Of a stretch of DNA of 8,955 nt, positions 1 through 6,144 are shown in pieces; position 1 is the first letter of the stretch; each line of letters opens with the position of its first letter. The notes beneath the pieces are model-generated. The model was not told where the DNA came from and did not search any database. It worked only from the letters and a program-made list of their open reading frames with translations. Location of the stretch: the NCBI GenBank assembly GCA_021158195.1, contig JAGGVA010000041.1:1-8955 (forward strand), read 5' to 3'. The DNA comes from a bacterium (lineage in GTDB: Bacteria; Patescibacteriota; Minisyncoccia; Minisyncoccales; PEYH01). A program made the translations under genes and the position numbers.

Positions 1-26
1 AATTTTTCAATAACGATATTTTTCAT
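1..26 (-). CDS. Possible 5' end of a downstream gene, cut by the window edge
   Basis: An ATG at 24-26 on the minus strand opens a frame reading MKNIVIEK that stays open to the window edge. It starts just after the stop of the S23-type gene and its 3' repeat array. Only eight codons are visible and there is no Shine-Dalgarno sequence ahead of it, so neither product nor reality of the gene can be judged. It is listed because it is the natural place for the next gene. Confidence 0.25.
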
Positions 27-30
27 GATA

Positions 31-62
31 ATTAACGAATTAACGGATTAACGGATTGGCGG
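31..62 (+). repeat. 3'-side octanucleotide array (ATTAACGG type), four units
   Basis: Four contiguous 8-nt units are visible on the plus strand: ATTAACGA (31-38), ATTAACGG (39-46), ATTAACGG (47-54) and the variant ATTGGCGG (55-62). The array overlaps the 3' end of the S23-type gene and supplies its stop codon (TTA on plus at 32-34). The same core, ATTAACGC/ATTAAAGM, occurs on the opposite strand on the other side of the gene at 461-524, so the two arrays form an imperfect inverted pair around the gene. Confidence 0.8.
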
Positions 63-451
63 ATTTTTTTGATAAACTTTCCTTGTGACCGACATTTCTC
101 TAAATAACCGATAAATCCGCCAATCTGCTCAGCTAGACTCTCAAGTTCTTTGTTTATTTTATTAAATTTGGCCTGTGAGATATAACCTACAGTTAAGGCA
201 ATATAAAGTTGATTTCTCGCTTCTCCAACCGAACCTTTAGCAATTTTTAAAAATCTGATAAATTCATTGTTATTATTTTTCTCAAATCCTTCAACTATGT
301 TTGAGCTAACAGAAATTATTGCTCCCCTTATTTGATCTCGTAATTTAAAATCTTTGCTAAATTTCGGCTGATTAGTTAAATTGTAAATTTCTTTAGTTAG
401 TTTTAACGCTTTCCTCCAAATTGGCAAATCCTCAAATCTTTCAATCTTCAT
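32..451 (-). CDS. Four-helix bundle protein, S23/IVP family
   Basis: A 139-residue protein of the family first known from intervening sequences in 23S rRNA genes, related in fold to the Avd accessory protein of diversity-generating retroelements. Its molecular role is not established; a nucleic-acid-binding oligomer is the usual view. Family hallmarks are FEDLPIWRKA near residues 6-15, the DQIRGA stretch at 39-44, SSNIVEGF at 49-56, and a helical C-terminal half with FIGYLEKCR. The length is slightly above the usual core because the last residues (RQSVNPLIR) are encoded by a repeat array. The start is the ATG at 449-451; only repeat sequence lies upstream, with no Shine-Dalgarno. The gene is not inside an rRNA gene here: it sits directly after the stop codon of a radical SAM gene. 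Inverted octamer arrays on both sides suggest it behaves as a small insertion cassette, which is an inference. Confidence 0.85.
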   Translation of the reverse strand: MKIERFEDLPIWRKALKLTKEIYNLTNQPKFSKDFKLRDQIRGAIISVSSNIVEGFEKNNNNEFIRFLKIAKGSVGEARNQLYIALTVGYISQAKFNKINKELESLAEQIGGFIGYLEKCRSQGKFIKKIRQSVNPLIR

Positions 452-460
452 AATTATTAA

Positions 461-524
461 TTCGCTAATTCTTTAATGCGTTAATGCTTTAATGCGTTAA
501 TGCTTTAATTCTTTAATGCGTTAA
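461..524 (-). repeat. 5'-side octanucleotide array, eight units
   Basis: Eight uninterrupted 8-nt units fill 461-524. Read on plus they are TTCGCTAA, TTCTTTAA, TGCGTTAA, TGCTTTAA, TGCGTTAA, TGCTTTAA, TTCTTTAA and TGCGTTAA. On the minus strand the unit is TTAACGCA or TTAAAGMA, equal to a rotated ATTAACGC/ATTAAAGM. It occupies nearly all of the gap between the radical SAM stop codon (529-531) and the S23-type start (449-451), so it forms the leader of the latter. A 24-nt stretch at 478-501 matches the 3'-side array in inverted orientation at 20 of 24 positions. Confidence 0.85.
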
Positions 525-528
525 TTAA

Positions 529-1251
529 TTACCCAACCAAATACGGCCTTGGTTTTATATTGGTATACTTTCTTCCCTCTTTAACTATTTCTTTTATTTC
601 CTCTTCTGAAAAAGGAGTAAAATCTTTTCCTGAAACTGTGCCTGATTCAGTTTTCTCATAATTTTGCAAATAATATACTTTCGCTTTTTTAATTTTCTTG
701 CAAATCTCGATAATATCTTCTTTCTTATGAAATTCCTTAATTAAAGTTGTTCGAAACTCATAATCAACCTTTCCTTCCAACAAAAAGTTAATAGATTTTT
801 TGATATTTTCAAAAAGTTCTTCAGTTAAAACTCCTCCTGTAATCTCATACCATTTTTCAAATTCAAATTTATGTTTTATGTCAGTGGCCACATAATCTAT
901 CAGTTTTTCATCAACTAATTTTTTTAACATTTTGAAGTTTGTTCCATTTGTTTCAAGTTCAACCAAATAACCCATTTTTTTAATTTTTTTGATAAATTCT
1001 GGAAGTTCTGGATTTATAGTTGGCTCTCCCCCAGAGATAGCAACCGCATCTAGAAATCCTTTTCTTTCTTCCAAAAAAGAAAAAATCTCTTCTTCTGAAA
1101 TTGGCTCAATTTCTTTTATTTTCTCTGGCAAGACCAAGTGAGGCACGTAACAAAACTGGCATCTTAAATTACAACCAGCGATAAAAATTATGGCTGATAA
1201 TTTTTTAGGATATTCAATCAAGCTCTGTTTTTGCAAAGATGCAATTTTCAT
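529..1251 (-). CDS. Radical SAM activating protein, anaerobic RNR activase type (NrdG-like)
   Basis: A 240-residue radical SAM enzyme that should reductively cleave S-adenosylmethionine using one [4Fe-4S] cluster. The cluster motif is CNLRCQFC (C27, C31, C34), and the SAM-binding GGEPT follows at 74-78, with an ETNGT segment further on. The N-terminus (SLIEYPKKLSAIIFIAGCN) and the size fit the NrdG2-type family annotated as anaerobic ribonucleoside-triphosphate reductase activating protein. That enzyme installs the glycyl radical on class III reductase in the cytoplasm. No NrdD reductase or other glycyl-radical partner is in the window, so the substrate is not shown. The ATG at 1249-1251 overlaps the TGA of the upstream permease (ATGA, 1248-1251), implying translational coupling. 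It is the last gene of the run that begins with the uracil-DNA glycosylase. Confidence 0.85.
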   Translation of the reverse strand: MKIASLQKQSLIEYPKKLSAIIFIAGCNLRCQFCYVPHLVLPEKIKEIEPISEEEIFSFLEERKGFLDAVAISGGEPTINPELPEFIKKIKKMGYLVELETNGTNFKMLKKLVDEKLIDYVATDIKHKFEFEKWYEITGGVLTEELFENIKKSINFLLEGKVDYEFRTTLIKEFHKKEDIIEICKKIKKAKVYYLQNYEKTESGTVSGKDFTPFSEEEIKEIVKEGRKYTNIKPRPYLVG

Positions 1252-2009
1252 TTTTTAAAAATTAATGAAATTAAAAAGAAAATAGTTGAAGTAAGAATAA
1301 TTAAAGGGCCAGAAGGAAGACTTGTTAATTTAAAGAGTGAAATTCCAAGAATGGCAGAAAGTGCACCAAAAAATATGCTTAAAAAATTATATTGGAATAA
1401 ATTTCTGCTTAAATTTCTTGAAGTCGAAGCAGGAATGGCAACCAATGCTGCAGTTAAAAGGCCCCCAACCATTTTTACTCCCAAGGCAACTAAAATTGCA
1501 ATGGCAAAAAGATATAAAAGATTGTATTTTTTAACATCAACTTTTTCTGCCTTTGCTAAATCCTCGGAAATGTTGATTAAAAGCATCTTTGAATAGATTT
1601 TTTTGATAAGAATAAAAATTAAAATACATAAAGCGGCAGTAATTAATGTCTCCTTTAAAGAAACTTTTGTAATATCCCCAATTAAGGCGGTTTCTGCTTC
1701 TTCAGTTGGCAAGAATAAAAATGAAATAGCAACTCCTGAGGCAAAAACAATCGCGACTAATGCTTCCATTGGGAGTCTTGTTCTCATCTCAAATAGCCAA
1801 ATCAGAATTATTCCCAAAATCACAAAGGGAAAAGCACCCAAAGAAACATCAAAACCATAAATTAAAGCCAGGGCAATTCCTGGCAAGGCCAAATGCCCCA
1901 AAGGCCCGGCAACCAAAGCCATTCTTTTTGAAAGCATCAAGTTTCCCAAATATCCACAAGTTCCCCCAATAAAAATTCCACAAATTAAACTTAAAATAAG
2001 TTGATTCAT
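1248..2009 (-). CDS. znuB: Metal ABC transporter permease (ABC-3 family, ZnuB/MntB-like)
   Basis: A 253-residue integral membrane protein with about seven or eight hydrophobic segments along its whole length. It would form the channel of a zinc or manganese importer with the ATPase encoded just upstream. Family features are GHLALPG (38-44) after the first segment, an AIVFASGVAISFLFL helix, ALIGDI in the middle, and GGLLTAALVAIPAS in the sixth segment region. The frame is open back to 2126, but the extra residues (KQVSNLSRKTKRNSNPGRFR) are polar and overlap the ATPase gene. The ATG at 2007-2009 forms an ATGA overlap with the ATPase stop and starts directly with a membrane segment, so it is preferred. 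The metal cannot be fixed from the permease alone. No solute-binding lipoprotein is encoded in the window; it may lie elsewhere. Confidence 0.88.
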   Translation of the reverse strand: MNQLILSLICGIFIGGTCGYLGNLMLSKRMALVAGPLGHLALPGIALALIYGFDVSLGAFPFVILGIILIWLFEMRTRLPMEALVAIVFASGVAISFLFLPTEEAETALIGDITKVSLKETLITAALCILIFILIKKIYSKMLLINISEDLAKAEKVDVKKYNLLYLFAIAILVALGVKMVGGLLTAALVAIPASTSRNLSRNLFQYNFLSIFFGALSAILGISLFKLTSLPSGPLIILTSTIFFLISLIFKK

Positions 2010-2701
2010 AATTCTTGATGAGTGTGTTGATAAAATTTTACCTCTTGGCCATAAAGTTTTTCTAAACCTTCCGGGGTTAGAATTTCTCTTGGTTTTCCTT
2101 GACAAATTGGATACCTGTTTAAGCAAATAACATAATCTGAAAATTTATAAACTACGCTCAAATCATGAGTCACCAAAAGAATGGTTAAATTTCTTTCTTT
2201 TTTTAATTTGCCTAACAAAGAATATATACTCTCTTCTCCCTTAATATCAATCCCGGTCATAGGTTCATCAAAAAGCAAAACTTGAGGGTCTTTACTTAAA
2301 GCCCAACCAATTAATATTCTTTGAAACTGGCCGGAGGAAAGTTTTCCTACTTCTTTTTCCAAAACCTCACTCAGCCCTATCTTCTTTAAAATATTTTCTG
2401 TCTCTTTTTTAGAAACGTCTTTTAACTTAAAAAATTCCTCAACTGTCATTGGAACATTTTTTATAAAAGGCAACCTCTGGGGAACGTATCCAATCTTTAT
2501 ATCTTTTTTCCAAATTATTTCTCCTTTATAAGGGAAAATTCCTAATAAAGTTTTTAATAAAACCGTTTTCCCGGCCCCATTGGGACCCAAAATAGTCAAA
2601 ACTTCTCCTTCTTTAACCTCAAAGGAAATATTCTCTAAAATTTTCTCTCCCTCAAGTTGAACGCTCAAATTTTTTACTTTTAAAATTAAATCTTCCTTCA
2701 T
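2006..2701 (-). CDS. znuC: Metal ABC transporter ATP-binding protein (ZnuC-like)
   Basis: A 231-residue cytoplasmic ATPase that would power the adjacent ABC-3 permease. All nucleotide-binding motifs are present: Walker A GPNGAGKT (39-46), Q-loop glutamine Q75 in YVPQR, signature LSSGQ (121-125), Walker B LLFDEP (142-147), D-loop TGID (149-152) and H-loop H179 in VTHD. The C-terminal part VICLNRYPICQGKPREIL resembles the CLNR...GKP segment of ZnuC/MntB-type ATPases, which together with the permease supports zinc or manganese as cargo. The protein ends in a small His pair (HTHQEL), common in metal-transport ATPases but not diagnostic. The ATG overlaps the stop of the upstream uracil-DNA glycosylase (ATGA, 2698-2701), and its own TGA overlaps the permease start. 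Confidence 0.9.
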   Translation of the reverse strand: MKEDLILKVKNLSVQLEGEKILENISFEVKEGEVLTILGPNGAGKTVLLKTLLGIFPYKGEIIWKKDIKIGYVPQRLPFIKNVPMTVEEFFKLKDVSKKETENILKKIGLSEVLEKEVGKLSSGQFQRILIGWALSKDPQVLLFDEPMTGIDIKGEESIYSLLGKLKKERNLTILLVTHDLSVVYKFSDYVICLNRYPICQGKPREILTPEGLEKLYGQEVKFYQHTHQEL

Positions 2702-3297
2702 TTGAACTTCTCTAAAATTTTAAAATCTTCTTTTAAAATTTTCTTCATATTTGGATTATAAGTTGCCACTGCCGGATGATATAAAGGAATAATTTTTAAA
2801 GAATCAAATAAACTCCCTACTTCAAAAACTTTTCCATGAATCTTGCTAATTCCCTGAAGTTTATCTTTCAAGCCATATTTCTCAAAAATAAAGGCAGTAG
2901 AATAATTCCCTAAAGTGCAAATTACTTTTGGATTTATAATCTTAATCTGTTTATCTAAATATGGCGCGAAGGCCTTTATCTCTTCAATTTTTGGATCACG
3001 ATTCTCTGGAGGTCTAAGTTTAAGTAGATTGGTGATATAAACTTCTTCCCTTTTAATTCCTACAGAATCTAAGAGTTCATCTAAAATTTTTCCTGCGGCT
3101 CCACAAAATGGATGGCCGCTAATTGATTCATAATAGCCAGGCGCCTCTCCAATAAACATTATTTTTGCATTTAAAGAACCTTCACCAAAAACAGGATAGG
3201 TTCCTTGGCTATACAAAGGATGGCGATAACAAAACTCTAAACATTCTTTTTTCAATTTTTCCATTTCTTTTTCTTTCATAGAGCATATTTGTACCAT
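2698..3297 (-). CDS. Uracil-DNA glycosylase, family-4 type, with most Fe-S ligands replaced
   Basis: Removes uracil from DNA as the first step of base excision repair. The 199-residue protein has motif A GEAPG (50-54) with E57 and GHPFCGAAGK, the ITN segment (N90), RPPENR with N99, and the late YHP motif with H174. These match residues I recall as catalytic in Thermus family-4 UDG. That family normally binds a [4Fe-4S] cluster through an N-terminal CxxC, the C of KCRPP and a C before PYL. Here the last two are L94 (KLRPP) and F110 (AFAPYL). Aligning the N-terminus puts H26 at the second CxxC position, with C23 kept and C19 extra. A classic cluster is therefore unlikely. The start is uncertain: ATGs at 3297, 3279 and 3264 are all in frame and none has a strong ribosome site; 3264 gives a family-like N-terminus. 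It leads the ATGA-coupled run into znuC, znuB and the radical SAM gene. Confidence 0.85.
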   Translation of the reverse strand: MVQICSMKEKEMEKLKKECLEFCYRHPLYSQGTYPVFGEGSLNAKIMFIGEAPGYYESISGHPFCGAAGKILDELLDSVGIKREEVYITNLLKLRPPENRDPKIEEIKAFAPYLDKQIKIINPKVICTLGNYSTAFIFEKYGLKDKLQGISKIHGKVFEVGSLFDSLKIIPLYHPAVATYNPNMKKILKEDFKILEKFK

Positions 3298-3314
3298 TCT
3301 CTTTCACATAATGA

Positions 3315-3343
3315 ATTATAACCCTTAAAATTCAAGTTTTAAA
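3315..3343 (-). promoter_or_regulatory. Putative sigma-70-type promoter for the UDG-znuCB-radical SAM run
   Basis: On the minus strand a perfect TATAAT (3315-3320) is preceded by a 17-nt spacer and TTTAAA (3338-3343), a 4/6 match to TTGACA. Transcription would start near 3308, about 11 nt before the first UDG ATG. A small palindrome ATAATGAATTAT (3308-3319) overlaps the -10 and could be an operator, but in such AT-rich sequence it may be chance. The gap between the blocks (3298-3354) is the longest non-coding stretch in this part, which favours a promoter here. Confidence 0.45.
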
Positions 3344-3354
3344 ATTCATAATTT

Positions 3355-3398
3355 TTACTCAATTTTAAATAAGAGCCATTGGTTTGGTTTTTTAAATT
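3355..3398 (-). pseudogene. Out-of-frame C-terminal tail of the LigD-type gene
   Basis: Immediately after the TAA that ends the phosphoesterase frame, the minus strand in the neighbouring frame reads KFKKPNQWLLFKIE and ends in TAA (3355-3357). This matches the expected C-terminal strand of the LigD phosphoesterase domain. One missing T in the ATTTATT stretch (about 3401-3407) would explain the break. It may be a real mutation or a sequencing or assembly error. Confidence 0.65.
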
Positions 3399-3794
3399 TT
3401 AATAAATGTATTTTCCTTTTAACTTTTTTCCTTTCAATTCAAAGACAATTTTATTTTCGGTTCTCTCAATTAATTCATATCTTCCTTTGTCAAAAATTTT
3501 AACAATCCCGGCTCCATAACAGCCCTCGGGAATTTCTCCTTCAAAATTAAGGTAGCTTACTGGATGATCCTCTGTTTGAATGGCTAAAACTCTTTTTCCT
3601 TTTTTCTCTGGCACCCCTTTTGGCACTGCCCAAGATTTTAAAACACCGTCCATTTCTAATCTAAAATCAAAATGATGATGAGAAGCCCAGTGTTCCTGAA
3701 CCACAAATCTATTTTTTGAAGTTTTCAAAACCCTCCCTTTTGGTTCTGGAGTTTTATCAAAATCTCTTTTTCTCCAATATTTTTCAAGAGACAT
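3399..3794 (-). CDS. LigD-type 3'-phosphoesterase (DNA polymerase ligase N-terminal domain), probably frameshifted at its C-terminus
   Basis: A stand-alone version of the phosphoesterase domain found at the N-terminus of bacterial NHEJ ligase LigD, which trims 3'-phosphate or 3'-ribonucleotide ends of DNA breaks. The N-terminal YWRKRDFDKTPEP is typical. The catalytic block is VVQEHWASHHHFDFRLE, followed by SWAVPKGVP, TEDHPVSYLNFEGEIPEG and CYGAGIVKIFDKG. The 131-residue product stops abruptly after KLKGKYIY, where relatives continue to a conserved WLL-K strand. Adding one base near 3404-3405 restores a tail reading LLKFKKPNQWLLFKIE that ends at a TAA at 3355-3357, so the intact gene would span 3355-3794 (see findings). 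The ATG directly abuts the TAA of the upstream hydrolase gene, with a purine-rich GGGAGG about 20 nt upstream. No Ku or ligase gene is in the window. Confidence 0.87.
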   Translation of the reverse strand: MSLEKYWRKRDFDKTPEPKGRVLKTSKNRFVVQEHWASHHHFDFRLEMDGVLKSWAVPKGVPEKKGKRVLAIQTEDHPVSYLNFEGEIPEGCYGAGIVKIFDKGRYELIERTENKIVFELKGKKLKGKYIY

Positions 3795-4430
3795 TTAAGA
3801 AATTTCAATTATCCTCCCTGCTCCTCCCTCTAAATATTTCTCAGGGTAAATTTCTTTAAGTTCTTTTTTGTGTTGGGTGCAGTGGGTTGGGCAGATTAGA
3901 TTTATATCTTTAAACAATTCAAATTCCGAGAAGCCATGCATTCCACCAATAATGGCATAAATCTCGCCAAACTGCCTTGCAGTTTCTAAAATAGTTCCCA
4001 TATAAGGATGAGAACAACCAACAATTAAAACTACGCCTTTACCTGTTATTACTCCCATTGATTGTTCTATTCCTTCTAACTCCCCTGTTGAAAAAATATT
4101 TTTATGAATTTTTGTTGACTCTTTTAAAACAACTTCATTTTTGAGGCCCATTGAGGAAGGGACATAAATTTTTTTGATATTTGGATTTGTTTTTAAAAGC
4201 TCAGAAAGCCCGCCTACATGATCCCAATGCAGATGGGAAATAAAAACTTCTTCAATTGATAAAGGATCAATTTTTAACTTCTCCATATTTGAAAGCAAAA
4301 TTTTTCCGTTTGCGCCGGTATCAAACAAAATCCTTGGAATATCTTTCTCTTCAACCAAACAAGAAAATCCCCAATCACTTTGGAGATCTTTTTCAAAAGA
4401 AGTATTATCGTAAATAATAGTAATTTTCAC
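3795..4430 (-). CDS. Metallo-beta-lactamase-fold hydrolase (COG1237 type)
   Basis: A 211-residue cytoplasmic MBL-fold protein, expected to bind two divalent metals. The N-terminus IIYDN and DWGFSCLVE (19-27), then ILFDTG (34-39), are hallmarks of the COG1237 group of metal-dependent hydrolases. Metal ligands visible are HLHWDH (66-71), H141 in GCSHP (138-142), H165 in GGMHG and H183 in CPTHCT. The group contains the archaeal dihydropterin phosphate synthase-like proteins, but most members have no known substrate, so no pathway is assigned. The start is a GTG (4428-4430); no upstream ATG is better and no clear Shine-Dalgarno is present. It follows the CcdA fusion by 21 nt and abuts the LigD-type gene with no gap (TAAATG), consistent with one transcript. 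Confidence 0.88.
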   Translation of the reverse strand: MKITIIYDNTSFEKDLQSDWGFSCLVEEKDIPRILFDTGANGKILLSNMEKLKIDPLSIEEVFISHLHWDHVGGLSELLKTNPNIKKIYVPSSMGLKNEVVLKESTKIHKNIFSTGELEGIEQSMGVITGKGVVLIVGCSHPYMGTILETARQFGEIYAIIGGMHGFSEFELFKDINLICPTHCTQHKKELKEIYPEKYLEGGAGRIIEIS

Positions 4431-4451
4431 AATCTTATAGAGTGTTTTTGA

Positions 4452-6128
4452 TTAACCCGCGGTCTTTCTTTTGAGATATAGAGTGTGAAGGAAGATAATT
4501 ATCCCAGAAATTATTATTGCGATGAATAGAATGGAAAATGCTGTCAAAACACTTTCCAAAAGTTTGGGTTTTATCATTAAAATCAATCCTAAAAACAAGA
4601 TCATAAAACCGGAGACAAGTTTTAGCCTTCTTACCCAAAGTTGAGAAAAAGTTCTTTTTCCTAAAGTCACAGCAAAGATTAAAACAATAACTGCCAAAGG
4701 AATCACATATACTAAATTGTAAAAAACCAAATAAAGATAATATTGAACGGGAGGAAGATTTCTTAATGTTAAAACTCTTGTATATACCATAGGAAATCCA
4801 AAGGTACACAGAAGTTCATAGATATTTACGGTAGCAGCAATAATTGATGTTGCCCCAATTAAAGCCCAAGTAGATTTAGCCAAACTCAAATTTTTCACCC
4901 TCTGGATAAATCTTTCTTTGTAACTTTTTGGTAAGGTTAAAGAAATTCCTTTCTGGAAGAAGAAATAATCCTTTATGTTTATAAGGCCTGCGAAAACAGC
5001 AATTAATCCAGCAATTATAGTCAAGATTTTAATCTTTCCCCCCAATTGAAATACATTAAGCAAAACTGCCATAAACAAAAAGTAAAAAAGAGCAGAGAAA
5101 AATATAAATACACCCCCTACCAAAAGAATTTTCTTTCTTGCTCCAGCCAGGCCAATTAAAGCAGCCAAAAGAAAAGTTAAGACAAAAAAGGCGCAGGGGT
5201 TAAATCCGTCAGCCAAAGCAATTAAGAAAGTCAAAATTGGCAGGGAGAATTTTTTAGTTTCTATTTTTCCGATAATAGGAAGTTGAACTGTTTCCTCCTC
5301 AGATCCCTGAACAACTTCTCCGGTCGGAGTAGTTTCTTTTGGTTTTATTTCCTCTTCAGAAATAGTTGGGTGAGTTTCTTCTGACGAACTTGGCGGAGGA
5401 GAAATTTCATTTTTAGAAAGAGTTATCTTTATAGCATGATCAAATTCAGCATAAGGAACAAAACCTGAACTCGGCGGGAAGGCACTTCCTGAAAACTTAA
5501 CCTGTTGGGGTTCAACGATGTCAAAAACCTTATTTTTTAATTCCTTGGAAATATTTTCAGTAAAAAGGAGTTCTTTTAGTTCTTCTTGACTAAATTTTTC
5601 TTTGCCAATTGTTCGTGGAGGGTCTTCCCCATTCCACTGAAAAAGGTATTCATTTTCGCTTAGTTTAATTAAAATTCTTCCGTTTGCCCAAATTTTTGGA
5701 AAAGCAGGAAGTTTAGTCAAGTCAAGATTTTCAAAAGGTATTGATTGATTAATTAATGGGCAAGGGTTCGAAATTTTCTTTTTGATATTATCTTCTGCTT
5801 TTGGTACTTCAATTCTCCCCAATTTAATAGTGTTTTTATCAATAACAATTTGAGGAACAGCGGCTTGAGTTTTATATGCTTCTGCATATTCTCCAAAAAA
5901 CTGGGAATTTGGATCTTTCCAATCACCTTGGTGCCACCCGTACTCAATGATTACCAAATTTGGATACTTATGAGGCCACTGGGTTAGAACTATTGGATCG
6001 GTATGGGCGCAATTTGGGCAACCAATAAAAGTAAAATAAAGCGTACAAAAATAATCACTTGCTAAAACACTTTTTGCTGGCAAAAAAAGAAAGATTAATA
6101 ATAATCCAAAAGAAATTACTTTCTTCAT
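4452..6128 (-). CDS. Secreted thioredoxin-like domain fused to a CcdA/DsbD-type transmembrane electron carrier
   Basis: A 558-residue membrane protein predicted to pass reducing equivalents across the cytoplasmic membrane to thiols outside. Residues 1-23 are a signal peptide (KK, a long hydrophobic core, then VLA before SD). A thioredoxin-like domain follows with GCPNC (C37, C40) and the cis-proline-like AAVPQIVID (89-97). A poorly recognised stretch (about 123-240) and a Pro/Ser/Glu/Thr-rich linker (243-282) lead to the membrane half, which has about six or seven helices from about 295. That half has the paired cysteines expected of CcdA/DsbD: C312 in DGFNPCAF and C441 in NIYELLCTFGFP. The family moves electrons from cytoplasmic thioredoxin through this pair; here the external acceptor domain appears to be in the same chain, which is an inference. 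It lies 16 nt after the AhpD-like gene. No cytochrome c maturation genes are nearby, so disulfide reduction is more likely than cytochrome assembly. Confidence 0.87.
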   Translation of the reverse strand: MKKVISFGLLLIFLFLPAKSVLASDYFCTLYFTFIGCPNCAHTDPIVLTQWPHKYPNLVIIEYGWHQGDWKDPNSQFFGEYAEAYKTQAAVPQIVIDKNTIKLGRIEVPKAEDNIKKKISNPCPLINQSIPFENLDLTKLPAFPKIWANGRILIKLSENEYLFQWNGEDPPRTIGKEKFSQEELKELLFTENISKELKNKVFDIVEPQQVKFSGSAFPPSSGFVPYAEFDHAIKITLSKNEISPPPSSSEETHPTISEEEIKPKETTPTGEVVQGSEEETVQLPIIGKIETKKFSLPILTFLIALADGFNPCAFFVLTFLLAALIGLAGARKKILLVGGVFIFFSALFYFLFMAVLLNVFQLGGKIKILTIIAGLIAVFAGLINIKDYFFFQKGISLTLPKSYKERFIQRVKNLSLAKSTWALIGATSIIAATVNIYELLCTFGFPMVYTRVLTLRNLPPVQYYLYLVFYNLVYVIPLAVIVLIFAVTLGKRTFSQLWVRRLKLVSGFMILFLGLILMIKPKLLESVLTAFSILFIAIIISGIIIFLHTLYLKRKTAG

Positions 6129-6144
6129 ACCCCAAAATTTAATT

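Noticed and set aside
461..524. Possible CRISPR array
   Set aside because: The units are 8 nt, directly contiguous and without spacers, and no cas gene is present.
1231..1972. Plus-strand open frames opposite the permease
   Set aside because: They lie antisense to a clear membrane protein, have no family features or ribosome sites, and overlap each other in different frames.
2010..2126. N-terminal extension of the permease
   Set aside because: It lies inside the ATPase gene, is polar and uncharacteristic, and the ATGA-coupled ATG at 2007-2009 fits the family start.
3338..3369. Inverted repeat TTTAAAATT/AATTTTAAA as a terminator
   Set aside because: The arms are A/T only, the loop is 14 nt, no T-run follows, and it overlaps the restored LigD tail and the putative -35.
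3395..3410. Programmed -1 ribosomal frameshift in the LigD-type gene
   Set aside because: The codons AUU UAU UAA do not form an X XXY YYZ slippery heptamer, and I see no downstream stem or pseudoknot. A one-base indel is simpler.
4435..4809. Minus-strand frame rich in Phe, Cys and Ser
   Set aside because: It is an out-of-frame reading of the CcdA membrane helices and has no independent start signal.
5753..5947. Small Lys-rich minus-strand frame
   Set aside because: It is an out-of-frame shadow of the thioredoxin-like domain.
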